A stretch of 64,000 nucleotides of DNA from Brucella sp. 21LCYQ03 (GCF_023554105.1 NZ_JAMJWE010000009.1:62001-126000); one strand, 5' to 3'. Shown: positions 9,705 to 19,383, counted from the first letter of the stretch. The notes: generated by a model from the sequence alone, not told the origin. Numbers and translations are program-made.

Positions 9705-10322
9705 TCAGTTACCCTCACGAAAGTATTCACGTACCAACGCATGAACACGGCGAAAAGCAGCTTCCGCACCAGCGACAACACGTTCTTCTTCAGAATTGGT
9801 GAGATCAATTTCATCAAGAGCGGAAGTAAAGCTGCGCCAATGCAGACCGCGACCTTCTGGTGCTCCTGCCAAATGACGTGCGCCATACTCTTGCGAAAGT
9901 CCGAGTTTCAAAGCTTCCTTGAGCAGAAAAGCTGCGCCGAGGTTAGAACCTTCAGCAACATAGAGCCAGCCTAGCGCCGTTGGTACATCAATTTCGGCTT
10001 CTGCTGCAAAAGCAGGGAAGCCATCAGCTTCTGGTAATTCAAAACCGAGATCAGTTAAATCCTGCCCAACCTGATGAAAGCGGCGACGCCCGTTTAAATC
10101 GGGAAGCAATGCATCAAGCGCTGCATCATCGTAGAGCGCATCAATATCGCGATGAAACTGATATTGAGTTTTTACAAAAAGAGAATAGCGCTCGCGGCTT
10201 GCGAACGGATCACAGGCCATAATGCTTTGGTCGAGACGTTCATGAGTACCCGTTGTTCGTGCTTTCAGACGCTTAGAGCGGGGTAGAACAACAGATTTCT
10301 CAAGTGTCGCAACATCAGTCAT
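9705..10322 (-). CDS. Biliverdin-producing heme oxygenase
   Basis: Opens the heme ring to biliverdin, CO and ferrous iron in the cytoplasm, for iron acquisition from heme or to supply a bilin chromophore. The roughly 205-residue protein shows the proximal-His region (RTTGTHERLDQSI), the CDPFASRERYSLFVK segment seen in PigA/BphO-type enzymes, and a GWLYVAEGSNLGAAFL stretch corresponding to the flexible Gly-rich distal helix. The frame is open to 10532, but the family N-terminus begins at ATG 10322, where AGGA lies nine bases upstream; the 70 extra residues upstream look non-coding and cover an inverted repeat. No bacteriophytochrome gene is visible nearby, so iron supply is the simpler reading. 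Confidence 0.88.
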   Translation of the reverse strand: MTDVATLEKSVVLPRSKRLKARTTGTHERLDQSIMACDPFASRERYSLFVKTQYQFHRDIDALYDDAALDALLPDLNGRRRFHQVGQDLTDLGFELPEADGFPAFAAEAEIDVPTALGWLYVAEGSNLGAAFLLKEALKLGLSQEYGARHLAGAPEGRGLHWRSFTSALDEIDLTNSEEERVVAGAEAAFRRVHALVREYFREGN

Positions 10323-10462
10323 GTCAATTATTCCTGTTAACGTGCATAAATGCAGACCTTTTGAGCCCGCAATATCTCTCTCATTCGTTAGACGTTTGTG
10401 CGCACAATTTTCTGCACTATCAAAGCAAAAAAAATCACTTTTTGACAAAATGTCACACACTA

Positions 10463-10534
10463 GTGTGGTGGATTTGAAGTTCCTATCATTTGTGTTGCAT
10501 TCACGTTTAGGAACTTCAAATCCGTAAACCACAC
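10463..10534. repeat. Long inverted repeat upstream of the heme oxygenase gene
   Basis: The left arm, 10463-10485 (core GGATTTGAAGTTCCTA), matches the reverse complement of the right arm, 10508-10534, except for a four-base insertion in the right arm. Both outer ends read GTGTGGT/ACCACAC. The loop is 22 bases. It lies 140-210 bp before the heme oxygenase start, so it could act in its promoter or be a dispersed palindromic element. Confidence 0.75.
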
Positions 10535-10562
10535 TCGATTCAAAAGTTTACGAGTATAGCTT

Positions 10563-10617
10563 CGAACCCGAAATTCGCTCCGAGAACGGCTTCAAAGTGC
10601 TACGAATTTTGGGTTCG
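10563..10617. repeat. Second inverted repeat between the heme oxygenase and EAL genes
   Basis: Arms CGAACCCGAAATTCG (10563-10577) and CGAATTTTGGGTTCG (10603-10617) match at 14 of 15 positions around a 25-base loop. No T-tract follows on either strand, so it is not a simple terminator. It lies just downstream of the EAL gene's stop (minus strand). Confidence 0.7.
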
Positions 10618-10673
10618 CCATACTAGATTTGCCGTGCAACTGCACCGAACATACTCAGAATGTAAGTTTATGT

Positions 10674-12272
10674 TCATGCATTGAGCAAACTGGAAGACGA
10701 GGCTCGCTGAAATTCATCACCGGAAACCGGGTAACCGAATAACCATCCTTGCCCTACGGCGTCTGGATGAAGTGTCAGCACATAGGCTGCCTGCTCAGGT
10801 TTTTCTATACCCTCAACAACCAGTTTGAGTGAAAGACGTCGTGCAATGTTGCAGATATTCTCAACAATTTCAGCACTCACCGCTTCTGTTCCAATCGCCT
10901 GTGTGAACATTCTGTCCATTTTGATGCCGCTGATAGGCAGCTTCGCCAAATAGGAGAGATTGGAATAGCCAGTCCCAAAATCATCAATGAAAAACGCATA
11001 GCCATAATGATTGAACGATGCCATTCCCTCAATAAGGTGGTCATGATGCGCCGTCGAGCGCTCAGTTATCTCCAATATTATCTGACTGGCAGGCACGTCA
11101 TGACGCTTCACTTCGTCATCAAGGTATGCACGAAGCTGATCATCAAGAACATCTTCGACAGACACATTGATACTAAGGTAAAAATCTTCGTTATTTTTGA
11201 GAAGAGTTCCCATCTCGTTAAGCGCATTGCGTATCACAAGACGCGTTAAATCACCCACAATTCCCATCTCTTCAGCAATTGGAATAAATACCTCTGGAGA
11301 AATGGGGTTATTAAGATCGTCGAACAAACGTGCCAGCACCTCGGCACCAATCAGCTTTTCATCGCGCAGCCGTACAAGCGGTTGATAGACGACGTGAAAA
11401 CGCTCCAATGCAATTGATCGTTTAATCTGTTGCGGCAATGAGGAATGTCCGCGCCGCCAACGCACTGCTGCGATACCAAGACCTCCACCCGCTAATCCCC
11501 CAAAAGCACCGATAGCCAATAGCACTCCAATCGGCTGCTGCCACATGCTCACCCCAGTGAGGCCTGCAATAACACATATGTCAAAGCCATCAGCACAACT
11601 GAAAACAAGCCGTTGCGAACGCAGATCATACCAAGCCAATTTATGCGGTTTGGAGGTCTGGAGATTACTCACGTCACCAAATGCACGATAGATATAGCGT
11701 TCATCACGGCTGATGAGATAAGCACTCGTACCGTCGTGTACTTTCTCAGAATTCTCAAAGGCAAACGGTGATGTAAAAATGATGGAAGATCCCTTCGCCA
11801 TCATATTCACGCTGCTGGAATGTTGTCCGATATTGACTGCATTGACCCAGAGCTGATGCCCATCATTCACAATTCTATCAGGTTGGGGCAACGCTTTCGG
11901 GTGAGAAAGGCGCCCCCATAGCGCAGTACAAATTAGCCGATTGTTTTCCACACGCCCGACATCACTCAAAAAATGTGATTCAAACGCAACGCGCCGCATT
12001 TTTGTCAAGTCGTCATCTGAGCAAAGCTGGCTATCATGGTTATTAATGATGGAAAGAGTATTCTTACCATCGCTTGCAACAGTGACCGCATGAGAGAGAA
12101 GATTGTCACGATAATCATTCAATTGAGCATATGACAGGCGAACAAGTTCCAATTGACCTAGAAGGATGGCAATTATCGCCCCTATAATGGCAGTCAGTGC
12201 AATAAAGAGCCTGTTATTGCCATCACGGATGCTTAGCATTAGAGCTGCTCTCCTCAAAACACATGTCTTCAT
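10674..12272 (-). CDS. CSS-motif / EAL-domain cyclic-di-GMP phosphodiesterase
   Basis: An inner-membrane enzyme of 532 residues predicted to hydrolyse c-di-GMP to pGpG. A first membrane helix (around residues 22-44) and a second (around residues 243-270) bracket a periplasmic CSS domain with the CSD tripeptide in SQLCSDDDL and a later Cys pair (FSCADGFDIC). In E. coli relatives such cysteines make a redox-sensitive switch. The cytoplasmic EAL domain has GAEVLAR in place of EAL, a tolerated change, plus LEITER, DDFGTGYSNL, KMDR and VVEGIEK, so all key metal and catalytic residues appear present. No GGDEF domain is fused. The cellulose synthase encoded about 45 kb away is a possible beneficiary of the c-di-GMP pool it controls. 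Confidence 0.92.
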   Translation of the reverse strand: MKTCVLRRAALMLSIRDGNNRLFIALTAIIGAIIAILLGQLELVRLSYAQLNDYRDNLLSHAVTVASDGKNTLSIINNHDSQLCSDDDLTKMRRVAFESHFLSDVGRVENNRLICTALWGRLSHPKALPQPDRIVNDGHQLWVNAVNIGQHSSSVNMMAKGSSIIFTSPFAFENSEKVHDGTSAYLISRDERYIYRAFGDVSNLQTSKPHKLAWYDLRSQRLVFSCADGFDICVIAGLTGVSMWQQPIGVLLAIGAFGGLAGGGLGIAAVRWRRGHSSLPQQIKRSIALERFHVVYQPLVRLRDEKLIGAEVLARLFDDLNNPISPEVFIPIAEEMGIVGDLTRLVIRNALNEMGTLLKNNEDFYLSINVSVEDVLDDQLRAYLDDEVKRHDVPASQIILEITERSTAHHDHLIEGMASFNHYGYAFFIDDFGTGYSNLSYLAKLPISGIKMDRMFTQAIGTEAVSAEIVENICNIARRLSLKLVVEGIEKPEQAAYVLTLHPDAVGQGWLFGYPVSGDEFQRASSSSLLNA

Positions 12273-12410
12273 CTCTCACATACAGAAGTATCGTAAGATT
12301 TAACGAACGTCTCACCTATTTTTCAAATTCATAGAAAATTTTTATGATTTCGGAATATTGGAGTGCGGTTCGCGATGTACTACTGGCCTTGAACAAATGA
12401 TTTAGAGCAA

Positions 12411-13340
12411 TCAATCCCGCGACAACGGCAATTTACTTCCCGACAGATGGCGTTCAGTCAGCGCACGCTCCTCAACAATTGAATACCTGAAACGGAAAAG
12501 CTTTGCCGGACGTCCGCCTGTTTCGCTATCGCTTTCGCCCGTTTCCTCAACCAGATCCTGTTGTTCTATCAGACGGCGGAAATTTTGCTTATGAAGTCGT
12601 AATCCTGCTAAAGCTTCGACTGTGCGCTGAAGTTGCAAAAGTGTAAAATTATCGGGCATCAACTCGAAGACGACCGGTCGATATTTGATCTTAGCCCGAA
12701 GTCGCGCGATAGCGGTCGCAAGAATACGCCGATGATCTGCAAACATATGCAGCCCGTTCTCAGCACTTTTCGCACCCGCCTCGCTGACAAGTCCTGCTTC
12801 ATATAAAAGCTCATAACGCTGAAGCACCAGATCTTCGTTCCAGCGGGCACCATTTAAGCCAAAAGAAAAGCTGATACGCCTTAAACGCTGCGCAGTGAAT
12901 TCAGCTGATACCGTTTGACGCGCCCATAGGCAAAGTTTCTCACTCAACGAGCCAACAATATCTGGCGTTCCTTGTCGGTGATCCTCCCAAGGCAGATAAT
13001 CATACCAACCACGCCAACCGGCCCGGTCCGATGCCACGTCTCCCTCGTGAACCAGTCCAAGATAGCTGATAGAAATTATGCGCTCACCGTGCCTGTGTCG
13101 ATCACGGTCGGCGAATGTGTAAAGCTGCTCGAGATACCCGACAGGATGAGCCGTTTCAGCTTGTACCCATGCACGCAAACCCGCTTGCAAAGACCTGTGT
13201 TCGGATTCAAAGGGGCCAGACGGCAATGCCAGCCCTTGTCGAACAGTCATAACGCGCGGTTGTTCGCCCGTGACCGCGCAAAGCGCTGCAATCAGTTCGG
13301 TATGAGCAAAGTCATCTATCAATGCGTTGGTTTCTCTCAT
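12411..13340 (-). CDS. NadQ/NrtR-type transcriptional regulator (Nudix-like plus winged helix)
   Basis: A 309-residue protein whose N-terminal two thirds resemble a degenerate Nudix fold and whose C-terminal part is the NrtR-type winged helix (FELMPDNFTLLQLQRTVEAL, then KQNFRRLIEQQDLVEETG and GGRPAKLFRF). Proteins of this architecture in alphaproteobacteria (NadQ) repress NAD biosynthesis genes in response to an NAD-related ligand. The classical Nudix box is not intact, in keeping with a ligand sensor rather than a hydrolase. No nad gene is adjacent. A palindrome over its own start codon suggests autoregulation. I am fairly sure of the family and less sure that NAD is the signal. Confidence 0.75.
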   Translation of the reverse strand: MRETNALIDDFAHTELIAALCAVTGEQPRVMTVRQGLALPSGPFESEHRSLQAGLRAWVQAETAHPVGYLEQLYTFADRDRHRHGERIISISYLGLVHEGDVASDRAGWRGWYDYLPWEDHRQGTPDIVGSLSEKLCLWARQTVSAEFTAQRLRRISFSFGLNGARWNEDLVLQRYELLYEAGLVSEAGAKSAENGLHMFADHRRILATAIARLRAKIKYRPVVFELMPDNFTLLQLQRTVEALAGLRLHKQNFRRLIEQQDLVEETGESDSETGGRPAKLFRFRYSIVEERALTERHLSGSKLPLSRD

Positions 13341-13353
13341 ATCGAATATATGA
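13337..13353. promoter_or_regulatory. Palindrome over the start of the NadQ-like gene
   Basis: TCATAT-N5-ATATGA is perfectly symmetric and covers the start codon (13338-13340) and upstream bases of the regulator. It is a candidate autoregulatory operator. No promoter is resolved. Confidence 0.4.
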
Positions 13354-13433
13354 AATGATTTTGAGCGGAATAATAGCCATAAGTAAATGAATAGAATGCA
13401 ATTATTGGATTAACAGCAACAGAAATTCGGGCA

Positions 13434-13471
13434 TAAAAAAGCTGCCCTAGCCAAAAAACTGAGCAGCCTTT
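13434..13471 (-). terminator. Intrinsic terminator of the nrdHIEF operon
   Basis: On the minus strand GGCTGCTCAG and CTAGGGCAGC can pair around a T-rich loop, followed by six T residues. It lies about 20 bp after the nrdF stop and before the NadQ-like gene. Confidence 0.75.
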
Positions 13472-13490
13472 GTCTATATCTTAGGATTGT

Positions 13491-14486
<996 letters not shown>

Positions 14487-14549
14487 CTACCTTGGTTGGG
14501 ATCGGCGTGAGATTCTGGCTGTGGCGTGCCGAAAATGGTGGGGGTCGAG

Positions 14550-14592
14550 AACCGGAGCGCAGTGTACATAAAGTACATGAGCACCGGCTCCC
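14550..14592. repeat. Imperfect palindrome in the nrdE-nrdF gap
   Basis: The core TGTAC-ATAAA-GTACA is flanked by GAACCGGAGC on the left and GAGCACCGGCTC on the right, which pair imperfectly. It lies inside the operon and resembles dispersed intergenic elements of Brucellaceae; the family name is from memory and unverified. Confidence 0.65.
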
Positions 14593-14637
14593 GCATGACG
14601 CCGAAAAGTTGCAGACTTTTCGGATAAGATCATGCGG
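14591..14637. repeat. RIME-like dispersed palindrome (copy 1)
   Basis: CCGCATGA...CCGAAAAGT-N5-ACTTTTCGG...TCATGCGG forms a two-tier stem. It shares the GCATGATC / CCGAAAA / TTTTCGG / GATCATGC layout with copies near 30.9, 32.7, 37.9 and 45.4 kb. Confidence 0.8.
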
Positions 14638-14688
14638 AAAAACTTCTAACGCCATTTACAGGCCGCCGGAGCCTGAATATCCGTGATC

Positions 14689-16920
14689 CTAAAGGGCGCA
14701 GGAAACGCAGCCTTCAACCTGCGTGCCTTCGAGCGCCATCTGGCGCAGGCGGATGTAATAAATCGTCTTTATGCCCTTCTTCCACGCGTAAATCTGCGCC
14801 TTATTGATATCGCGTGTCGTCGCGGTATCACGGAAGAACAACGTCAATGACAGACCCTGATCGACATGCTGCGTTGCCGCTGCATAGGTGTCGATGATCT
14901 TTTCCGCGCCGATCTCATAGGCATCCTGATAATATTCCAGATTATCATTCGTCATGAAGGCAGCCGGATAATAAACGCGGCCAATCTTGCCTTCTTTACG
15001 AATTTCGATCTTGGAAACGATCGGATGGATCGAAGAGGTCGAGTGATTGATGTAGGAGATTGATCCTGTTGGCGGCACGGCTTGCAGGTTCTGGTTATAA
15101 AGTCCGCCTTCCATGACGGCCTTTTTCAGTTCCTGCCAGTCTTCCTGCGTCGGGATCGCAATACCGGCATCTTCAAAGAGCTGACGCACCTTGTCGGTCG
15201 CTGGCTCCCAAACCTGATCGGTATATTTGTCGAAATATTCACCCGTCGCATATTTCGATTTCTCAAAGCCCTTGAACGAGCTGCCTTGCTCTACCGCAAT
15301 ACGATTGGAAGCGCGGACAGCGTGATAGGCCACCGTGTAGAAATAGATATTGGTGAAATCGACGCCCTCTTCCGAACCATAGAAAATGCGTTCGCGAGCG
15401 AGATAGCCGTGCAGGTTCATCTGGCCGAGGCCAATCGCATGGCTTTCGTCATTGCCACGGGCAATCGAAGGCACCGATCCGATATGGCTCATATCTGCAA
15501 CGGCCGTCAGTGCACGGATCGAGGTTTCAATGGTCTTGCGGAAATCCGGGCTGTCCATGGCCGCTGCGATGTTGAGCGAGCCGAGGTTGCAGGAAATATC
15601 CTTGCCAAGATGCTCATAAGACAAATCATCATTGAAGATGCTGGCTTCGCTGACCTGAAGAATTTCCGAGCAGAGATTGCTCATGGTGATGCGGCCATCA
15701 ATCGGATTGGCGCGGTTCACCGTGTCTTCGAACATGATGTAAGGATAGCCGGACTCAAACTGAATTTCCGCCAGCACCTGGAAGAAATCACGCGCGTTGA
15801 TCTTCTTCTTGCGGATACGGCCGTCATCAACCATTTCACGGTATTTTTCAGTGATCGAAATCTCGGTCATCGGCACGCCATAAACGCGCTCAACGTCATA
15901 AGGCGAGAAGAGATACATATCCTCGTCGTTTTTGGCGAGTTCAAACGTAATGTCCGGGATTACAACGCCAAGCGACAGCGTCTTGATGCGGATTTTTTCA
16001 TCCGCATTCTCACGCTTGGTATCAAGGAAGCGCATAATATCAGGATGATGAGCATGCAGATAAACCGCGCCCGCGCCCTGACGCGCACCAAGCTGATTGG
16101 CGTAAGAGAATGAATCCTCCAAAAGCTTCATCACCGGAATAATGCCGGAAGACTGGTTCTGGATCTGCTTAATTGGAGCGCCGGATTCACGAATATTGGT
16201 CAGGCTCAGTGCCACACCGCCGCCGCGCTTTGAGAGCTGGAGTGCGGAATTAATCGAGCGACCAATCGATTCCATGTTGTCTTCAACGCGCAGAAGAAAG
16301 CACGAGACGAGTTCGCCGCGCTGCTTTTTGCCTGCATTGAGAAAGGTCGGCGTTGCTGGCTGATAACGGCCCGAAATAATCTCATCGACCATTTCGCGCG
16401 CATGCTGTTCATTGCCGCGGGCAAGTGCCAACGCCACCATGCAGACGCGATCTTCGTAGCGCTCGAGATAGCGCTTACCGTCAAACGTCTTCAGCGTGTA
16501 GCTAGTGTAATATTTGAACGCGCCGAGGAAGGTCGGGAAGCGGAATTTCTTGTCATAGGCATGATCGAAAAGATCACGCACAAAATTGAAGGAATACTGA
16601 TCCAGCACTTCCCTCTCGTAATAGCCTTCATCGACCAGATAACCGAGCTTTTCACGCAGATTGTGAAAGAACACCGTGTTCTGATTGACGTGCTGAAGAA
16701 AGTATTGCTGTGCTGCCTGCCGGTCACGATACAGCTGAATTTTGCCGTCATCGTCATAGAGGTTCAGCATGGCATTCAGCGCATGATAATCCAGCGACGT
16801 TTCCGTCAGCTCTCGCGGCTTACTGCCCGATGCAACACCCGATGCTGGGGATGACTCTTGCTTTTCCGAAGCGGCGACCGTCTCGCGCTCACGGGTCAGG
16901 GTTGTGTCTGCCGTGTCCAA
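14689..16920 (-). CDS. nrdE: Class Ib ribonucleotide reductase, large subunit
   Basis: The catalytic alpha subunit reduces ribonucleoside diphosphates to deoxy forms. The 743-residue protein has the expected active-site region ([18 protein letters not shown] with the first active Cys), the [11 protein letters not shown] and [10 protein letters not shown] segments, the [10 protein letters not shown] stretch and the C-terminal redox pair in EGCVSCAL that NrdH reduces. The N-terminal ATP-cone of class Ia is absent. The best start I can find is TTG 16920, overlapping nrdI by 25 bp. This gives a low-complexity extension of about 40 residues before the conserved [13 protein letters not shown], longer than usual for NrdE. 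No closer ATG with a ribosome-binding site is visible, so the true N-terminus is uncertain. Confidence 0.96.
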   Translation of the reverse strand: MDTADTTLTRERETVAASEKQESSPASGVASGSKPRELTETSLDYHALNAMLNLYDDDGKIQLYRDRQAAQQYFLQHVNQNTVFFHNLREKLGYLVDEGYYEREVLDQYSFNFVRDLFDHAYDKKFRFPTFLGAFKYYTSYTLKTFDGKRYLERYEDRVCMVALALARGNEQHAREMVDEIISGRYQPATPTFLNAGKKQRGELVSCFLLRVEDNMESIGRSINSALQLSKRGGGVALSLTNIRESGAPIKQIQNQSSGIIPVMKLLEDSFSYANQLGARQGAGAVYLHAHHPDIMRFLDTKRENADEKIRIKTLSLGVVIPDITFELAKNDEDMYLFSPYDVERVYGVPMTEISITEKYREMVDDGRIRKKKINARDFFQVLAEIQFESGYPYIMFEDTVNRANPIDGRITMSNLCSEILQVSEASIFNDDLSYEHLGKDISCNLGSLNIAAAMDSPDFRKTIETSIRALTAVADMSHIGSVPSIARGNDESHAIGLGQMNLHGYLARERIFYGSEEGVDFTNIYFYTVAYHAVRASNRIAVEQGSSFKGFEKSKYATGEYFDKYTDQVWEPATDKVRQLFEDAGIAIPTQEDWQELKKAVMEGGLYNQNLQAVPPTGSISYINHSTSSIHPIVSKIEIRKEGKIGRVYYPAAFMTNDNLEYYQDAYEIGAEKIIDTYAAATQHVDQGLSLTLFFRDTATTRDINKAQIYAWKKGIKTIYYIRLRQMALEGTQVEGCVSCAL

Positions 16921-17315
16921 AATCGTTCCATCCCGTCTTTAACATTGCCAATGTCTTCATCTGTTCCCAAAAGCTCAAAGCGATAGAGGTAGGGAACCTG
17001 ACATTTTTCCGAAATTATTTTGCCTGCAAGGCCAAAGCCTTCGCCGAAATTGCTGTTCCCGGCGGCAATAACACCGCGAATGAGGGATCGGTTATCTGCA
17101 TCATTGAGAAAGCGGATGACCGGCTTGGGAACAGCGCCTTTCGCGCCTCCGCCGCCATAGGTTGGGGTCACAAGCACATAAGGCTCGTTCACCCGCAACA
17201 GACCAGCATCGTCTTCATGGCTTTCCAGCGGAATGCGCTTTGAGCGCATCCCAAGACGCATCACAAAGCGATGCGTGTTCTCGGAACGGCTGGAAAAATA
17301 GACGATCTGGCCCAT
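16896..17315 (-). CDS. nrdI: Ribonucleotide reductase flavodoxin-like activator
   Basis: NrdI is a small flavodoxin that supplies the oxidant needed to build the Mn2-tyrosyl cofactor of NrdF. The 139-residue protein starts [17 protein letters not shown], the FMN phosphate loop, and includes TPTYGGGG and [15 protein letters not shown], the two further flavin-binding loops typical of NrdI. It lies between nrdH (24-bp gap) and nrdE (25-bp overlap), the standard class Ib order. The length is normal. Confidence 0.96.
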   Translation of the reverse strand: MGQIVYFSSRSENTHRFVMRLGMRSKRIPLESHEDDAGLLRVNEPYVLVTPTYGGGGAKGAVPKPVIRFLNDADNRSLIRGVIAAGNSNFGEGFGLAGKIISEKCQVPYLYRFELLGTDEDIGNVKDGMERFWTRQTQP

Positions 17316-17339
17316 AGCAAACCCTGACAGAGATTGGGC

Positions 17340-17561
17340 TTAAGCGAGCGAGCTGATCATATCCGGACGGAAACCAGCCCAGTGGGATTCACCAGCAACA
17401 ACAACCGGCACCTGACGATAGCCAAGACCCTGAACCAGATCATATGCATCGCTGTCTGCAGAAATGTCGATGACTGCATATTCAATGCCCTGACGATCAA
17501 GTGCGCGGGTGGTGGCGGTGCACTGGACGCAGGCTGGCTTGCTATAGACGGTGACGTTCAT
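17340..17561 (-). CDS. nrdH: Glutaredoxin-like electron donor NrdH
   Basis: A 73-residue redoxin that reduces the C-terminal cysteine pair of NrdE, itself reduced by thioredoxin reductase. The active site is CVQC in YSKPACVQCTATTRAL, and the C-terminal GFRPDMI segment is the family hallmark. It is the first gene of nrdHIEF. Upstream on the same strand lie an intrinsic terminator, a short upstream ORF and a cobalamin riboswitch, so transcription into nrdH should be conditional on coenzyme B12. Confidence 0.96.
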   Translation of the reverse strand: MNVTVYSKPACVQCTATTRALDRQGIEYAVIDISADSDAYDLVQGLGYRQVPVVVAGESHWAGFRPDMISSLA

Positions 17562-17672
17562 TTTTTCCTCATTGGGGATAAGGGTTTTTCAGCAACAATC
17601 CGAAGCCGCATTGCACCGGATCATGGTTAAAAACTGAGATTTTACTGACTGCGCTTTACTGGAATGAACACG

Positions 17673-17704
17673 CAAAAAAACATCCACGCATTGCGAAATG
17701 CGTG
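17673..17704 (-). terminator. Leader terminator between the B12 riboswitch and nrdH
   Basis: On the minus strand a perfect hairpin CACGCATT-TCGC-AATGCGTG (17704-17685) is followed after four bases by seven T residues (17679-17673). It lies 112 bp before the nrdH start and about 220 nt after the riboswitch. A second hairpin with four T residues lies at 17727-17748. Confidence 0.75.
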
Positions 17705-17759
17705 TGACAAACACAAAACTGAGAGGCAAAACGCTCTTTGAGAGCGCGTGTCCTGTAAA

Positions 17760-17810
17760 CTAGCCCGTACCGGGCGGACCGGAACTATTCGGCTCTAAAT
17801 CAATCGACAT
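17760..17810 (-). CDS. Possible 16-codon upstream ORF in the nrdHIEF leader
   Basis: An ATG at 17810 is preceded by GGGGTG about six bases upstream and opens 16 codons (MSIDLEPNSSGPPGTG) ending in TAG at 17760. It lies between the riboswitch and the leader terminator. The good ribosome-binding site argues that it may be translated; it could couple ribosome movement to terminator folding. There is no homology evidence, so it may be chance. Confidence 0.35.
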   Translation of the reverse strand: MSIDLEPNSSGPPGTG

Positions 17811-17920
17811 GCTTTTCACCCCGAAGCTTTTGAGGGGATATCCAGGGCGGCAAAAGACGTGGCAAAACTTTGCCAACATTCTATCACGCACCAACCGACA
17901 CCCCGCCCGTTGACATTCTT

Positions 17921-18110
17921 GTTCAAGGCAGGTCTCCTGGCTCACGACTTAACGCCTTTGCCCACCTTCCCGGCTTCACCCAGTGGCATTTGGACATCGG
18001 CTAACCGCTTACAGTTGCGGGGGCAGCTACGGCTTAGCCACATCCATCATGGATATAGTGCACCGTATTCCCATCTTCGCTTTTGATCCTCACGAATCGT
18101 AAGAACCTTG
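17921..18110 (-). ncRNA. Cobalamin (adenosylcobalamin) riboswitch controlling nrdHIEF
   Basis: Reading the minus strand from 18110, the conserved blocks occur in order: GGTTC, a GATGGGAA-type block before CGGTG, the B12-box core GCCCCCGCAACTGTAAGCGG, then GCCACTGGG with a GGGAAGG partner, and the closing AGCCAGGAGACCTGCC at 17942-17927. This matches the cobalamin riboswitch consensus closely. The only same-strand genes downstream are nrdHIEF. When B12 is plentiful the riboswitch should lower class Ib reductase expression, which makes sense if the cell also has a B12-dependent class II enzyme. Confidence 0.95.
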
Positions 18111-18111
18111 A

Positions 18112-18148
18112 ACACAAGATATAGTATCTGAAGTTAAAAACTCGTCAA
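18112..18148 (-). promoter_or_regulatory. nrdHIEF promoter with a NrdR-type box over the -10 element
   Basis: On the minus strand TTGACG (18148-18143) and TACTAT (18126-18121) are separated by 16 bp. The plus-strand 16-mer ACACAAGATATAGTAT (18112-18127) matches 14 of 16 positions of the NrdR box consensus as I recall it, and covers the -10. I do not see a clear second box at the usual spacing, so this is a single-box candidate. Confidence 0.6.
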
Positions 18149-18456
18149 CGGATAGACGGATCAAAAATATTTAATCTTGGCAAAATTTAGGCTTGGCTGT
18201 GAATAGCAGGGATAATGCCAGAGAAGTCTCGTGCATGCGCGATCAGCCGAGTCGCACAGATTTATAGCGACTATCGAACGCAATGTCTGGCGACTGCTTG
18301 GTTCGTCCACATTTAAGAACGCTATAGAGAGATCGAATAAAACAAACCCGAAATTGCCTCTTCAATAATATTCATATAAATTGGAGTTGAATATCGGCAC
18401 GCGTGAGCCATTCACCCTATTGATTGCCGTTATTTCAAATCAATTTGGAGTAAAAA
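18149..18456. other. Gene-free interval upstream of the CDF-like gene
   Basis: About 300 bp between the nrd promoter (minus) and the transporter start (plus). I see no open frame with a ribosome-binding site and no strong hairpin. It presumably holds the promoter of the transporter gene. Confidence 0.4.
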
Positions 18457-19383
18457 TTGCATAGTGAACAATCTATTTTAAAAACATCCATAGCGGTTAC
18501 AATTTTTATTGCCGGTTTTGGCGTCACCTTTGGCCTTTTGTCAGGATCATTTTCAATTGTTTTTGACGGTGTTTATATGCTGGCCGATGCAGCGATGAGC
18601 GGACTTGCGCTTATGGTTGCTCGACTAATTACCTTGTCTGCGCTTGCTGAACCGCCAAGCGGTAAATTGCGTGATCGATTCACCATGGGTTTCTGGCATC
18701 TGGAGCCAATGGTCCTCGGCCTCAACGGTATTATGCTAACCGGCGTGGCGATCTACGCGCTAATCAATGCGATTGGCAGTTTGATGGATGGCGGGCGCGA
18801 TCTCGAATTCAGCTATGCGATTTTTTATGCAGTGGTTGCACTGATCGCCTGCCTTGGTATGGCTTGGTTAGAGACGCGAGCCAACCGTAAACTTAAGTCA
18901 GATTTCATCGCTCTGGACGCCAAGGCATGGATCATGTCCGGCGGCATTACTGCAGCACTCCTTATCGCCTTCACGCTGGGCTATGCCATTCAGGGCACTC
19001 ATCTTGACTGGATAACACCTTATATCGATCCGGCGGTTCTCGCGCTGGTTTGTATTGTGATTATCCCGATGCCAATCGGAACGATCAAACAGGCATTGGC
19101 CGATATGCTGCTCGTGACGCCGTTAGACCTGAAAGAACACGTCGACACCGTGGCGCGGCAAGTGGTGGAACGGCACGGCTTTAAATCCTATCGCGCCTAT
19201 GTCGCAAAAGTGGGCCGAGGCAAGCAAATGGAACTCTATTTCATCGTGCCTCGTGACCAGCCCGCAAGGAAGCTTGAGGAATGGGATGCTCTGCGTGATG
19301 AGATCGGCAACGCGCTCGGCGGTGAAGGCCCGGATCGCTGGCTGACCATTGCCTTTACCACCGATGTGGAATGGGCTGTTTAA
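18457..19383 (+). CDS. Cation diffusion facilitator-like membrane transporter
   Basis: A 308-residue inner-membrane protein with about six hydrophobic segments followed by a cytoplasmic C-terminal domain of roughly 95 residues (LKEHVDTVARQVVERHGF onward), the layout of CDF metal exporters. The second helix carries FDGVYMLADAAMSG, resembling the CDF metal-site helix. The fifth helix reads ALDAKAWIMSGG and lacks the His-x3-Asp pair of the zinc transporter YiiP, so the substrate may not be zinc. The start is TTG 18457, six bases after GGAG (18447-18450). It stands alone between the nrd leader and the ABC protein. Family is fairly sure; cargo unknown. Confidence 0.78.
   Translation: MHSEQSILKTSIAVTIFIAGFGVTFGLLSGSFSIVFDGVYMLADAAMSGLALMVARLITLSALAEPPSGKLRDRFTMGFWHLEPMVLGLNGIMLTGVAIYALINAIGSLMDGGRDLEFSYAIFYAVVALIACLGMAWLETRANRKLKSDFIALDAKAWIMSGGITAALLIAFTLGYAIQGTHLDWITPYIDPAVLALVCIVIIPMPIGTIKQALADMLLVTPLDLKEHVDTVARQVVERHGFKSYRAYVAKVGRGKQMELYFIVPRDQPARKLEEWDALRDEIGNALGGEGPDRWLTIAFTTDVEWAV

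Noticed and set aside
10323-10532. 70-residue N-terminal extension of the heme oxygenase frame
   Set aside because: The extension spans an inverted repeat, has no family similarity, and ATG 10322 has a proper ribosome-binding site.
15082-16113. 343-codon plus-strand frame antisense to nrdE
   Set aside because: A shadow frame created by codon bias of nrdE on the other strand; no ribosome-binding site and no protein-like motifs.
17811-17945. Upstream extension of the 16-codon leader ORF to a 61-codon frame
   Set aside because: It would run through the conserved riboswitch core; only the short ORF starting at 17810 has a ribosome-binding site.
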